A DNA stretch of 64,000 bases from Uloborus plumipes (taxonomy: Eukaryota; Arthropoda; Arachnida; Araneae; Uloboridae), in assembly GCA_038373865.1 (NCBI GenBank), contig JAXGGA010000033.1:62001-126000 (forward strand), read 5' to 3'. The first letter of the stretch is position 1. Every line of letters begins with the position of its first letter. Below are positions 14,301-26,300 of this stretch, piece after piece. The translations under genes were made by a program, and so were the position numbers. The notes under the pieces are model-generated. The model had not been told where the DNA came from. It was given only the letters and a program-made list of their open reading frames with translations, and did not search any database.

Positions 14301-17300
14301 CGAGCTAGATAAAACGTCACAGCCTACTTGGCGAATAAGAGGAGATCGCTGAGTGCTTGTGAGCTCTTATTGGCTCCACCCGTAGTGACGTCATGCCAAT
14401 TTAAGTTGATGATAATGTAATTCACTTCCAGTAGCGATTGCAATTCGAAGCGATCGCAGTGCTGTTTCACTTGAATCCCTGCCCTAGTTATCTAAATAAT
14501 ACTCAACTAAACAAGCCTTATTATTTCATCACTTAAAAGATAAAACAGAATATTTTTCACGTAAACTGTTTCTTAGTTATTTGAAAGTATAATTCTAACT
14601 TAGAATAAAACTATTTCGTTTATCAACATTGCTAATATTGAAAGTTTTCTTTGCAACTCAAATTTCATAAAAATGTATATCAATTAGTAACTGCAAAAAT
14701 AAGCAAAATTAGTAAGCAAACACGAAAATACAGGTAATTTTCTCTTGTTGTGTATTATTTAACTTGCTCAAAAATTTAAATTACTTCGATCAAAAAATAA
14801 GGATCTTAATACTGATTAGTATATGCTCATCGAAAATATTCCAATCAAATATCTTGTAATGTTCATTGTAAATAAATACGAATAAGCATTTCAGCTAAAA
14901 ATCAGTTTAGTATAAAAACTCTATATAAAGTCTACACGTGTTAGGGGAGTATCATTAAAGGGCACACAAGGACGGATACAAGGGAGGGGCGATAGAGGCG
15001 ATCGCTCCCTTTTTTGAGGACCTCACCACCGGTAGTTTTTCTCTCGCGATGCTGAAACTCAAAAAAACTTTTTAGACACGTTTTAAATGTTGGGGGAAGA
15101 AGGTTTGGGCCTCTCCCCCAGAAATATTTCGGAATTCAAGTCCGAAATTTTTGTGATCAATATTTGTGAACCAGCATACATAATAAAAGTAAGTTATAAA
15201 GACCAATTGCCCTTCTCCTTAAAGTTCCTAGATTCGCCCTTGTGGGCACATTAGTATTTCCTTCTATGCATAAGCAATTTGTGATACTGATGTCTTAAAA
15301 ATCACTCCGTGCTCACTCTTACCCAGGGCCGCCGCTACCAGCGAAGGGGGCCGGTACCAATTTTAATGCCGGGCCCCCATGCAACCCCCCCCCCCCAAAT
15401 TGCATATTTTAATGCTGCAATTGTAAAAAGCACATTTAATTTAAATACATACATTTAAATACATTTGCAATTGTAAAAAAAAAGCGAAAAAAAATTTTTT
15501 TTTTCTGAAATACTTTTTTTTTAGTTACGAAAGTGTGCACCTGATTTTATTTTCACGTTATTTGTGTCGTCAGATGATTTTAAAAAGCGATGCAATTTCC
15601 TTTGCGCAAGCGTGTTTCATTCATTAGTGTTTGTACTAGCAATTGTTTCATATTGAGAATCGGCAATGGAAAGCGAGATTTTTTTTTAATGAAATTATTG
15701 ACACTAAAACGGGAAAAACATGTTCATAACCTTACGGGCCCCCCAAGGCTCCCGGCCCCGGTACTAAAGGTCCAGTATCCCCCCCCCCCAAACGGCGGCC
15801 CTGCTCTTACCGTTAAAGGTATATGAAGTTAACAAGAAATTTTGTAATATCTTTTTTATGTTATAACAAAAACAATAAAATAAGTAAAACTTACATGATA
15901 TCTTGCCTCCAAATATGATACTCTTTAGTGCCGTACTACCGATGCCGTACCGATGCACTAAGCTTTATGAAAGGATTCGCTTTTCACGAAGGAAGATCCT
16001 TCTCTAGCAGTTCTTCGAAAAAAAATTTCTTGCTCACACCCATATCGCTAAACAAGTGGACACATTAGTGCCCTTCTTGAAGCCCCTTCCTCCCTGGGGG
16101 GTCTACGGATGGTCAGAGGGATTTTTTAGTGCCCATTGTAATGCAGCTGGACGGTGTCTTCTTTCCTCGTTAAGAAGTGCAATAAAAGAGGGTGGTCTTA
16201 TCTGCGACAGAATCACGAGAAGTATTTGAAATGGGGAAAAGTGCACAAAAGGAAATTTATTTCTTAGATAGCAAGCTGTCACGTTTCCTAATTTTTAAGC
16301 CACGTTCTCAAAGGAGCTAATTCTAATATAATTTGTTTTTGCAAAAGAAGATATCCACACTTTTCTAATGTTGTATATTCGGCGTTGTAATATATTGAAT
16401 GCAAATCTTGAGGGGGACTTTTTTTCTGTTTGGTTCAAGAATACAAACCCCAAGGTCCATTTATTATTTCCAATGCCCCATCGAGTAGGTGGGTGGTCAG
16501 AAAAAGGGAAAGTGTCAAATGTTGAATGGAGGGATTGGATCTTATTTCCACATTTTAACGGGTTTTGTTACTAGAAGAAAAATAATTGCTCGGGTAAGGA
16601 TGGCATAAAACGCAAAAAGCCCACAGTAGGAAACTGATTAATTCACAGATGGTTGATCAAGTGCAATAGAGAGACGGAAGTTTTTATAATTTTAGTTCGG
16701 GCTGTAATTCTAATTTAATTTTGATACACAAATGATATCTAGCTCTGACCTTTTTTTTTTCCCTCAAGTGTAAGAATTCCAAAATATTGAGAGGAACATT
16801 TCCTCAGTTCAAAATATTGGGGGGGGGGGGGACATGTCCCCCCCGCCAACGACGCCCGTGGTTTCAGGCTATCTTTGTGTGAATTAAAGACAGTGGAGGA
16901 TCTCTCTAGGAAATTTTCAAACTGAAATCTTAAATCTTTTGTGTGGTGTCTTAGGCAATGTCTAAGTAAAGAACGAGAGGCTTTTTGTTGGAAAAATCCA
17001 AAACTGGAGTTTTAAAGATGCAGCTATAGGTAACCTTTCATGAGCATTTTCATGAGGTTCTGGTCTTGTACTGGAAGTTTTTGAAGCTGGATCTGCTCGA
17101 ACTTCCCAGTGAGCTATCTTTCAGTGACTTAAAAGAGAGGGTATTCGTTTGATACCTTCTAATTTTTTTTTTTTTTTTTAAATTTTAGTTGCAGTCCTAA
17201 AATTTTAACGTTGTCTTTGGGGCTATAACGATAGGGGTTTTGCATTTCCTAGAAAAAATTCCGAAACCGAAACGTTAAAAACCCAAATTTAAACCATCTT

Positions 17301-20300
17301 CTGATGAATTTAGGGAAGGGTTTCGGGGTTCTCTCTCAAAAATGCTTTGAAGCTGAATTATTAAGAACTCTAAGCTTTCTTTGTGCAGCTCATCAGGGGG
17401 AACTTTGAGGCTCTCGCCCAAAAACCTTTAAGCATTGAAAGTTTAAAGCTTTTCGCTGTGTTTGGTGATGTAAATTTTGGAGAGAAGGTACTCTGGTTCA
17501 GAAAAATATCTGAACTGGAGGCTTTAAAATGCTGATTTGGGCCATCTTTAGTGATAGTAGGAGATTTCCGGCATTCTCCCCCTGAATTTTTTTTTAAATT
17601 TTAGTTGCAGTCCTAAAATTTTAACGTTGTCTTTGGGGCTATAACGATAGGGGTTTTGCATTTCCTAGAAAAAATTCCGAAACCGAAACGTTAAAAACCC
17701 AAATTTAAACCATCTTCTGATGAATTTAGGGAAGGGTTTCGGGGTTCTCTCTCAAAAATGCTTTGAAGCTGAATTATTAAGAACTCTAAGCTTTCTTTGT
17801 GCAGCTCATCAGGGGGAACTTTGAGGCTCTCGCCCAAAAACCTTTAAGCATTGAAAGTTTAAAGCTTTTCGCTGTGTTTGGTGATGTAAATTTTGGAGAG
17901 AAGGTACTCTGGTTCAGAAAAATATCTGAACTGGAGGCTTTAAAATGCTGATTTGGGCCATCTTTAGTGATAGTAGGAGATTTCCGGCATTCTCCCCCTG
18001 AATGTGTTTCAAAATTGATGATTTAAAAGCCTAATTTTAAGTTGTAATCTTTTGTAAAGTTAGGTGTTGGAGTAATGAACCATTGAAAAACTTCCAATAC
18101 TCAAATATGTAAAAAAAATATATATATATTGTTTTCTTTCAGTGATTTAAGGAGGGAGGATTTGAAACTCCTCTGCTGAAAATAATTTGACTTAAAATTG
18201 AAGGCTTAAATATTTTACGGATTGTTTGGTGAAGAAATAGTATGGCTGATACAAATTTGCCACCTTTGTGAACTTAGGGGGAAAGGTTTGGGCCTTTTCT
18301 TTTGAAAAGTTTTCATAGCCGACATATTAAAAACTTTTATAAACCATCTCTAGATGTCTTAAGGCTAGGGAGATTTTGTGCAGTCTTGAAAGTTGAATTC
18401 TATCTTTTGTGAAGTTAGAGGGAAGAGTAGCGGTGAAAGATGTTTCTCAAAAGTTTTTAGGCTCTCTTTGGAGATGTTGGAAGTTTAGTAAACTGATTTT
18501 AAATTTGAAAAACATTCCGTTTGTTGATGACGTTTTTTAGTGTTTCAAATAAAACAAACCAACTATGTAACTTCATTTTTTATCAACAAATTAACAGTCT
18601 CAAATGCATTTCATGTAATTGTTGTTAATTTTAGAAAAATTAATAATTAATGCCTGACGTAGTTTAAATAACCAGAAATATCCAGGTAGCAATTAAGAGA
18701 AGAAATTGAGTTTCAAGAGGATGAAAAATGCGTCGTCCGAGAAATCAGGGAAAATTTTAGTTGGACAGGGAGAAATCAGGGAAAAGTCAGGGTAAAAGAT
18801 TTTGTTCTTCCTGTGGCCACCCTGAAAAAAGAACAAAAAAACATCGTTATCACACTTTCAACTAAAAGCACTGAAAGTGTGGAAGTGCATGTAAAATAAA
18901 AATTGATAAGATTATTTATCATTTCAAAACGTGTAGTGTTGCCAACTAGCCTTTTTTTTTTTAATGACTAGTATCTCCTGATGGGCTGCATGACTTTTGA
19001 ATTCTCATGTATTTAATATAGGTTTGATTATTTGTATGTTACTATTGATGCTATGAACTATACTATTTGTGTTACTAATATGTTTACCTTTCTTTGCTAT
19101 TTATTTTATGTTTAGTCGTACAAGTAAAGCATTCTCAAATCAGCAAACCATTAAATCCTGTGGATGTGTTGAAGTTTATTTGCAAGCTCTCCAAGTGTTC
19201 TTAGGTGCTTTAAATGTAAGCTGAAATTTTTTCTTTCATTTTTTTTTAAATTTATTTATTTTTCTATAATATTTTACTAACGAAGTAGGAAGTTATGATG
19301 AAGTACCGTGTATTTTCGAGATTAAACGCTGCACCCAGTATAAGCGCCCCATCAGATAAAATAATCAAAATAAAAAAAAAATCTGTGTAAGCGCCGCACC
19401 CAACATTAAACAACTTAAAAGTACAACAAGTTGCAAATAAAGCTAGCTTGAAATGTAAATAAAAGAAATATTCAAATATTTTTAATTATATAATTTTCTT
19501 TCTTGGGAAGGAGAGATCGGTTGGTCATCCAGAGCGCGGGATGCCAGGACACTTCTCCTCATGGCGCTCCACGTTTTTTTAAGTGGTCGGTGCCACTATA
19601 AGCACTCTTTTTTGAGTGGGTCGCTTCCACTACAGATTGGCGATTCAGAATCCATCGAAATCGCTGTCAGCGGACAAGCCCTGAGAGGACTTCATCCAGC
19701 TCCAGGCTGTTTTCTTCGTCAGCCGAGTCGCAAACTTCTTCGGCAACATCCGGAATTGGGCCTGCCTCCGTGAAGCTGGAAATTATATTGCACGGCGTCA
19801 CCGCATCGCATGCAGCACTGAACCACTTGGCCACTTCCGCGTACGAAGCCTTCTTCAGGTTGCCGCTCACTATCCACGACTCCCACTGCTGCCGCATATG
19901 GCTCTTAAAACTGTGGTTGGGAGCCAAATCCAACGGCTGCAATTTCTTTGTCAGCCCACCGTAGATGACGGCCAGGAAGGCCTGTTAGGGGATTCTGAGA
20001 AATCGTTAATTCCCCGAAACGTCCAAGTAGCAGAGTGCTTAATTTACTAAGTCTCAGACGAAACTTTAAAGCAACAAATAACATTTATTGAAATAACAAA
20101 ACAACTGTAAATAATAAAATCAAAAATAATACAAAGCATCTTATCACTTTTCTGAGAAACTATAAACTAATCATGGCTAGCCTGCATAATCCTACCCCCT
20201 ACTATGCCCATTCATAGGCGAAGTGCATTTACCATTGAGGGAAACATGCCATTGGGCAAAAAGACCGCGAGCCGAAAGCCTAAGGCTCCTATCAGACTCG

Positions 20301-23300
20301 AGAGCCTACTGATGAACGAAAACTAGCCCCGGTCTGCGTCCTCTCATCGCTTATATATCCCCCGAATTTGCATACACATCTTCCTATCACTAGCGATTCA
20401 GCAGCCAATCACTGACAACCCGTGCCTCACAAAACTTCCAGAACATTCGATGATGATGACGTCATGCTTCCGGGAATGATCTCCCGAAAGACAATATTTA
20501 CGTTTCACTTGTCTGAAACGTGACAGGGCCGTTAGGCTGAAGGAAAACGTAAGTAGAACATGATACACTTTAGCTTATAGCCTGTTGTGAGATGATGAGA
20601 CTTACTTTCTAGGGAAGAGGCAGGTGTGCCTACCAAGGCCGAACATTTCCGCGTCGCTTCCTTCACGGGATCCATTTCGGACGGTTTCCAATTTCTTCCG
20701 ACTTCGAAATAACTTCCAGCTTGAAAGCAGCAGTACAACTACGCAATTGTTTAGGAGCCATTTCAAAATAAGCCCTCAACGAAAAAAAATCCGCAAAAAG
20801 ATAAGACAACTAACGCACGAACGACAGCAACGAATGCGACGATGTGAGTGAATAAAATTTTAAGAAACAAGTTTCTTATTAAGTCGCTTGATAACCCCTG
20901 CTCAACCTACTTTCGTGAGAGGATTTATCCCTGTCACAATAGTGAAACGTCAATAATCTCCCCCTACAACTCCTGCTAACAATGCCCCTTCCCTTTCGCT
21001 CCATTAAGGCTTGCTCAGCCAGGTGCTTCGTCAGAATTTCGCTCTTCTGTATGTAACACATGCAATCGCTGACTCACCTCCTTCCCCTCTCTTGCTTTCT
21101 GGTTGCTTGAGGTCGAAGGTTGGAAGAAGCTACATATGGTGCCATCTATCGGCGGTATTTTCAACTTTTTCTGAATAAAAAATTTTTTTTACTTGGAGTG
21201 GAAAAAAAAAACACTATATCGGCCGCACCCGTTATATCCGCCGCGGTAGCAAATTTTTGCCTTTTTTTTTGTATGCGCCGCAGCGCTTATTCCCGTTCCC
21301 GAAAATGCAGTATATATGATGTGCTTGACATGCAAATTACACTAAATGGAGAAATATATTAGGCTTAAAAAACAACCAGGGGCCGCGCTAAGCGTTCGCC
21401 ACCTCGCCAAATGCTATAAAATAGAAAATTCGGCGAAAAAAATTCTGATTTGGCTAAAGTATTGGCGAATGGAAAATTGTCAGAAATTTTCACTTGGGGG
21501 AAAAATACACTTATTACATTAAAAAAACAAACAATTAAAATTCTTTGATTAAAACTCTCGAAGTTTGGCTAAGACTTTTGAAATTTGGCTTATTTACTGG
21601 CTAACAACTTAAAATCCTTAGCGCGGTCCCTGAACAACATAAAGTACTTTTTCAAATATATTTTAAGAAGCAAGTTAAATTTTTTGCAATGTACTAGTAA
21701 TTAGAGAACATATTGTGTATTAGTAAAAACGGTTGGGGTTTTCTTTTAATTACTAATTTTATTATAAATATGCATTTCATAATTTTTCACAATTCTATTC
21801 ATTCATGATTGTTATAAGAGAGTTAACATGACTGATTCAAGGAAATATTTGAACTTCATATTAATTGAGCCCAATTGTACTTGTGCCTTCACTCCCTAGA
21901 CTAATATTCTCTTTCTATTTTATAATTTAATTCATGTACCAACTCTTAACAACAGAAGAATGAGAAAAAAAAAGTAAATCACCTTTGTGAAAAATTATTA
22001 TTCTAACATTAAAGCTTTCTCACATATTATAGTTACCCTATGAACAAGCCACTCTACAATCAGCTGTGAGGCAGTACCTGCATCGAATGGTTGTGTGTCT
22101 GGAACAAGAAGTGCTGCCTTACTTCCCTACTGCAGCAGAGCAATTGCTCAAGTCATCAGACATAAGAAGCATTCAAGAATTCATACCATTAATCAATCAA
22201 GTCATCAGTAAATTTAAGGTAATCACATATTTCAGTTAGTATATGTTTTTTTATTCTAACCTTATCTAACTTGCCTTTTTTGACCCAGACTCTTGTGTGA
22301 TTTTTTTTTTACTATTATCTCCGATCAATTGTTTGGTATCACATTCTCTCCTCTTATATTGATTTTAAAAGAAAAATCAATCTTCACAGACTCTTGACTG
22401 TAGTTTAGTTTCTATGGACTTATTCCCTTATTTAGATATTCTAATGAGGATAGTGTACATCTACCGCTGTGCTTGAGTTCCCTTTTGTCTATCACAGAAA
22501 TACATGAAATATTCATGTGCATTTTCATATCCCTTTTGGAGCCCTTATTGCCGTGGGGGCCCCTCGCATTTGCGACATGGTAAATCCCACATTACTCAAG
22601 AATCAGATCAGCTTGCATCGTCATCGCAGCAAACCTTTTTTCTCCAGAAAGTGGCACTCTTCCTGTAAAGGTTTGCCATGCCTGCTTTAAAGAAATCAAC
22701 TTTATAAATATACAGGGTGAGTTCGATCGAATCTGCCATACGAAATGGGATGATAGAAGAGTTTAAGTGGAGTACAGAACCACCCATTAGCGGTATCAAT
22801 TCTTAACCGTAACCGAGTAATATTATATTTAAGAAAAATTCGCAAAAAAAAAACAAAATTTTGAGAAAAAGACCAATTTCTCAACTTCCTGTCGGACCTA
22901 TATATAAAATAAGTACATATTTGGAAAGAACAGACAAAATCCTTTAAAATGACACTTTTTTCATCAAGATAGTCGCACTTCACAGTGAGTTACAAGCTTT
23001 CAAACACTGGAATTGCTCAAAAATGAAATTTCATCAAACTTTTCAGTCAAAAATTTCAGAAACAACCGTATGAGCTACAACCGGTCAAATGCACCGAAAA
23101 CTTTCCCATTTCACTAGCTTTCAGATGATACAACAGAAAATCATATTGGGCTTCAAGTTCAGCAGATATTCTGGCTTTTGTTTGAAACAGTATGAAAATC
23201 GTCTTTTGTCAGAATATGGAAACCAGCAAAGAGTCAGACTTTATGTTTTAAATTTTCTATTTCATGTAAGTGTACTGGTTTGTTTATTCAAGAAAAGGAA

Positions 23301-26300
23301 AATTTTATAACTAAATATTAAATTGTAACACTTTATTAAGTTAATAATCACAACAGAAGATAACAACGCGTAGAAACAAAGGCAGCATTACTTTAACGCG
23401 CTTTTCACAAAAAAAACCCCTCAAAATTAAATGATTTACACTCATATCTATGAGTACATTTACATGTAAGCAATCCTCAAAATTTCCCAGAGCTACTGAA
23501 ATTATCATCCCCCACACCGGATAGATACCCTTGGCCTTTTAAGAGCAAAAACTACCGTCGCTCTCAATGAAATTTCATTTCTCACTTTTGCTACTGCTCC
23601 ATCAAGCCAAATGCGCAAGTCCTGCAAACTAGTTGCATCTGAGCAGTAAACTGCTTGTTTCAAGAATCCTCAAACAAAGAAGTTCACTGGCATCAGGTCT
23701 GGTGATCTAGATGGCCAAGGAATAGAACCCAAATGACAGGATGAATGGACTCTATGAAATGAAATTTCATAGAGAGCGACGGTAGTTCTCGCTCTTAAAA
23801 GGCCTAGGGCATCTATCCGGTGTATCCAGTAGCTCTGAGAAATTTTGAGGATTACTTACATGTAAATGTACTCATAGATGTGAGTGTAAATCATTTAATT
23901 TTGAGTTTTTTTTTTTTTGTGAAAAGCGCGTTAAAGTAATGCTGCCTTTGTTTCTACGTGTTGTCTTCTCTTGTGATTATTAATTTAATAAAGTGTTACA
24001 ATTTAATATTTAGTTATAAAATTTATCTTTTCTTGAATAAATAAACCAGTACACTTACATGGAATAGAAAATTTAGAACATAAAAGTCTGACTCTTTGCT
24101 GGTTTCCATATTCTGACAAAGTACGATTTTCATACTGTTTCAAACAAAAGCCAGAATATCTGTGAACTTAAAGCCCAATATGATTTTCTGTTGTATCATC
24201 TGAAAGCTAGTGAAATGGGAAAGTTTTTGGTGCATTTGACCGGTTGTAGCTCACACGGTTGTTTCTGAAATTTTTGACTGAAAAGTTTAATGAAATTTTA
24301 TTTTTGAGTGTTTCCAGTGTTTGAAAGCTTGTAACTCACTGTGAAGTGCGACTATCTTGATGAAAAAAGTGTCATTTTAAAAAAATTTGTCTGCTCTTTC
24401 CAAATATGTACTTATTTTGTATGTAGGTCCGACAAGAAATTCAGAAATTGGTCTTTTTCTCAAAATTTTGTTTTTTTTTGCGAATTTTTCTTAAATATAA
24501 TAGTACTCGGTTACGGTTAAGAATTGATACCGCTAATGGGTGGTTCTATACTCCACTTGGGCTCTTCTATCACCCCTTTTCGTATGGCAGATTCGATCAA
24601 ACTCACCCTGTATATAATGAGCCATGGCAATTCTACTGAAAATTATGGCAAACAATATTTTTGTCCAATGCTATTATCCCCTGTGTCTACTGAACCTGTA
24701 GCTATTATTTTGATCTGCATTTTTGTATTTTCTTTTCCAGAAGGAAGTTGTTCCCTTCATTCAGCAAATTTTCATGCCTTTTGTGACAGCCATTTTTAAT
24801 GCATTATTGATTCCTATTGACGAAAACGACCAGCCTGCTCAGAGTGAACGACAGCTTCTCCAGAGAAGTTATTTCCTTTTCATAGCTGCCATAGTTACCA
24901 ATAATATCACAGAAGTTATTGCTGCACAAGGTATTGAATTTATTAATGTATGAGATTTTGAAATGGTGCCGATATCTACCATTTTTAGACTATTTAACTC
25001 CTGTTTTAATTTTCTGTTCATATAAAAGCATATTAATATATCAGTACAGTATTTCAGTACATTTTTAATTGGTACATGTATCTTGATTTTAATATATAAT
25101 TATCAGTGCTTTTGGAAAAGTATTCAAGCTCTGACATTTCCTTTTCTTCAGAGTGATCGAGACCAGTCTAGGCTCCGAAGTCGGAATCTTTTATCACCAC
25201 TTCTACTTCCTGTTCAACCTTGCAGTCGCTCAGACTTGTCTATTGAAAACTGCTTATTGAGTCCATTTGTCATGTTCATTTTTGTTTTACATATTTCATT
25301 ATTGAACTTCAGGACCCAAGAATGGACCACTAAAAGCATTAGACGGACCAGTGAAATTTTGTAGTTACTGGTCCATTGAACCAGGGACCTATTTTTCTAA
25401 ATTTCAACCCCAGATCCTGGTTGCTGGTTTTCTCCTTGGTGCCAGGATCGATTTGTTTCACTGGATGGTTTGGTACCTTCAACTAAATAATCCAGTTCGT
25501 AACTTTTTTTCTCAGTTTTTATGTTTTTTAGTTTTGACTTTTTTTTACATATTAGGACAGAGAACTGTGAGGAAGCATAAGAATGACCTCTGCACAGTTC
25601 CCTTGTTTGGGTATAAGGATTCCTTCAAGTTGGCTTTTTGATATCACAAAATGAACCGTGTTCAATACTAACCAGTCAAAGATCGACAAAGTTCATTAAT
25701 GGTGGCTAGGGCAAGTTAAATATGGATAGTGGTCGCAAAGTCCTCCAAGTGAATCAATACCTCTAGGATTGCTAGACCACGGGTTTGCTCGGCTCCTGGT
25801 TTGAATCTAAAGCAGAGCACTCTTTAGGGCCCCATCAAATCGGTTAAACCATGTGTTGTGGTGGGTACAGGGGGCCCTGGAGTGAAGTGAAATGACATCA
25901 CAAAACTCTGATATTTTCATTGATCAGTATATATGTCAACACCTTAAATTTGATTTGCCCAGAAATCTTAGCTGAGCACAACAGAATGGCTTTCTGGTAT
26001 TGTGTCATCCTACCAAGAGTTTAAAATTTTGCGGTACATTGCCCATGCCATTCTTTATATGTTGAGGTGATCTGCTGAACTTAAAGTGGGATCTCTTGCT
26101 ATAAAAACATAGTTTTAGTATTAATTTCGAATTTGTTTACTGTGAAGGAAATCGCTTATGTAGTTTGTTTTCTTTGGTATTTCTTAATATTAACTAATTT
26201 GTTAATCTTTTATTGCTTGATTTCAGACATGCAAAATTTGGAACAAATTTTGCTAACCGTAATCCAAGGAGCTGTGGATTTTCCAGATCCTGTTGTGAGT

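Larger units (their letters stand above)
12415..16860. mobile_element. 4.4-kb hAT-like element nested in the 7.2-kb element
   Basis: The termini are CATGGGCGTCG and CGACGCCCGTG, flanked by a perfect 8-bp target duplication GTTTCAGG (12407-12414 and 16861-16868). CA...TG ends plus an 8-bp duplication fit the hAT superfamily. No transposase is visible. The left part (12.5-13.5 kb) and a segment near 15.05-15.16 kb carry the same roughly 110-bp unit found in the outer host element. It contains two further insertions (14184-14481 and 15324-15803). Confidence 0.85.
11606..18824. mobile_element. 7.2-kb non-autonomous element with CAGGGTGGCCACAG termini
   Basis: The ends are exact inverted repeats, CAGGGTGGCCACAG and CTGTGGCCACCCTG, with related GGAAAA/TCAGGGA phrases just inside both ends. 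The target duplication cannot be judged because both flanks are A-runs. The interior has no transposase. It is built from a degenerate unit of about 110 bp (phrases such as TTTTAGGCCATCTTTAGTGAT and GGGCCTCTCCCCCAGAAAT) repeated many times, and is interrupted by the 12415-16860 element. It makes up three quarters of XPOT intron 8. The CAGGG...CCCTG ends suggest a hAT-type element. Confidence 0.75.
19304..21312 (-). mobile_element. pogo/Tigger-family element, internally deleted, split by a solo LTR
   Basis: It is flanked by TA on both sides. The imperfect inverted ends carry GTATTTTCGAGA and (reverse complement) TGCATTTTCGGGA, followed inside by AACGCTGC/AAGCGCTGC. Minus-strand remnants of a pogo transposase are present: an N-terminal piece (20663-20761) and the end of the DDE domain (19667-19981). 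The middle is missing. A 543-bp solo LTR is inserted between the two pieces. Located in XPOT intron 9. Confidence 0.8.

Noticed and set aside
25700..25910. Functional tRNA gene
   Set aside because: Only a weak B-box-like motif; no cloverleaf pairing and no A box at proper distance.
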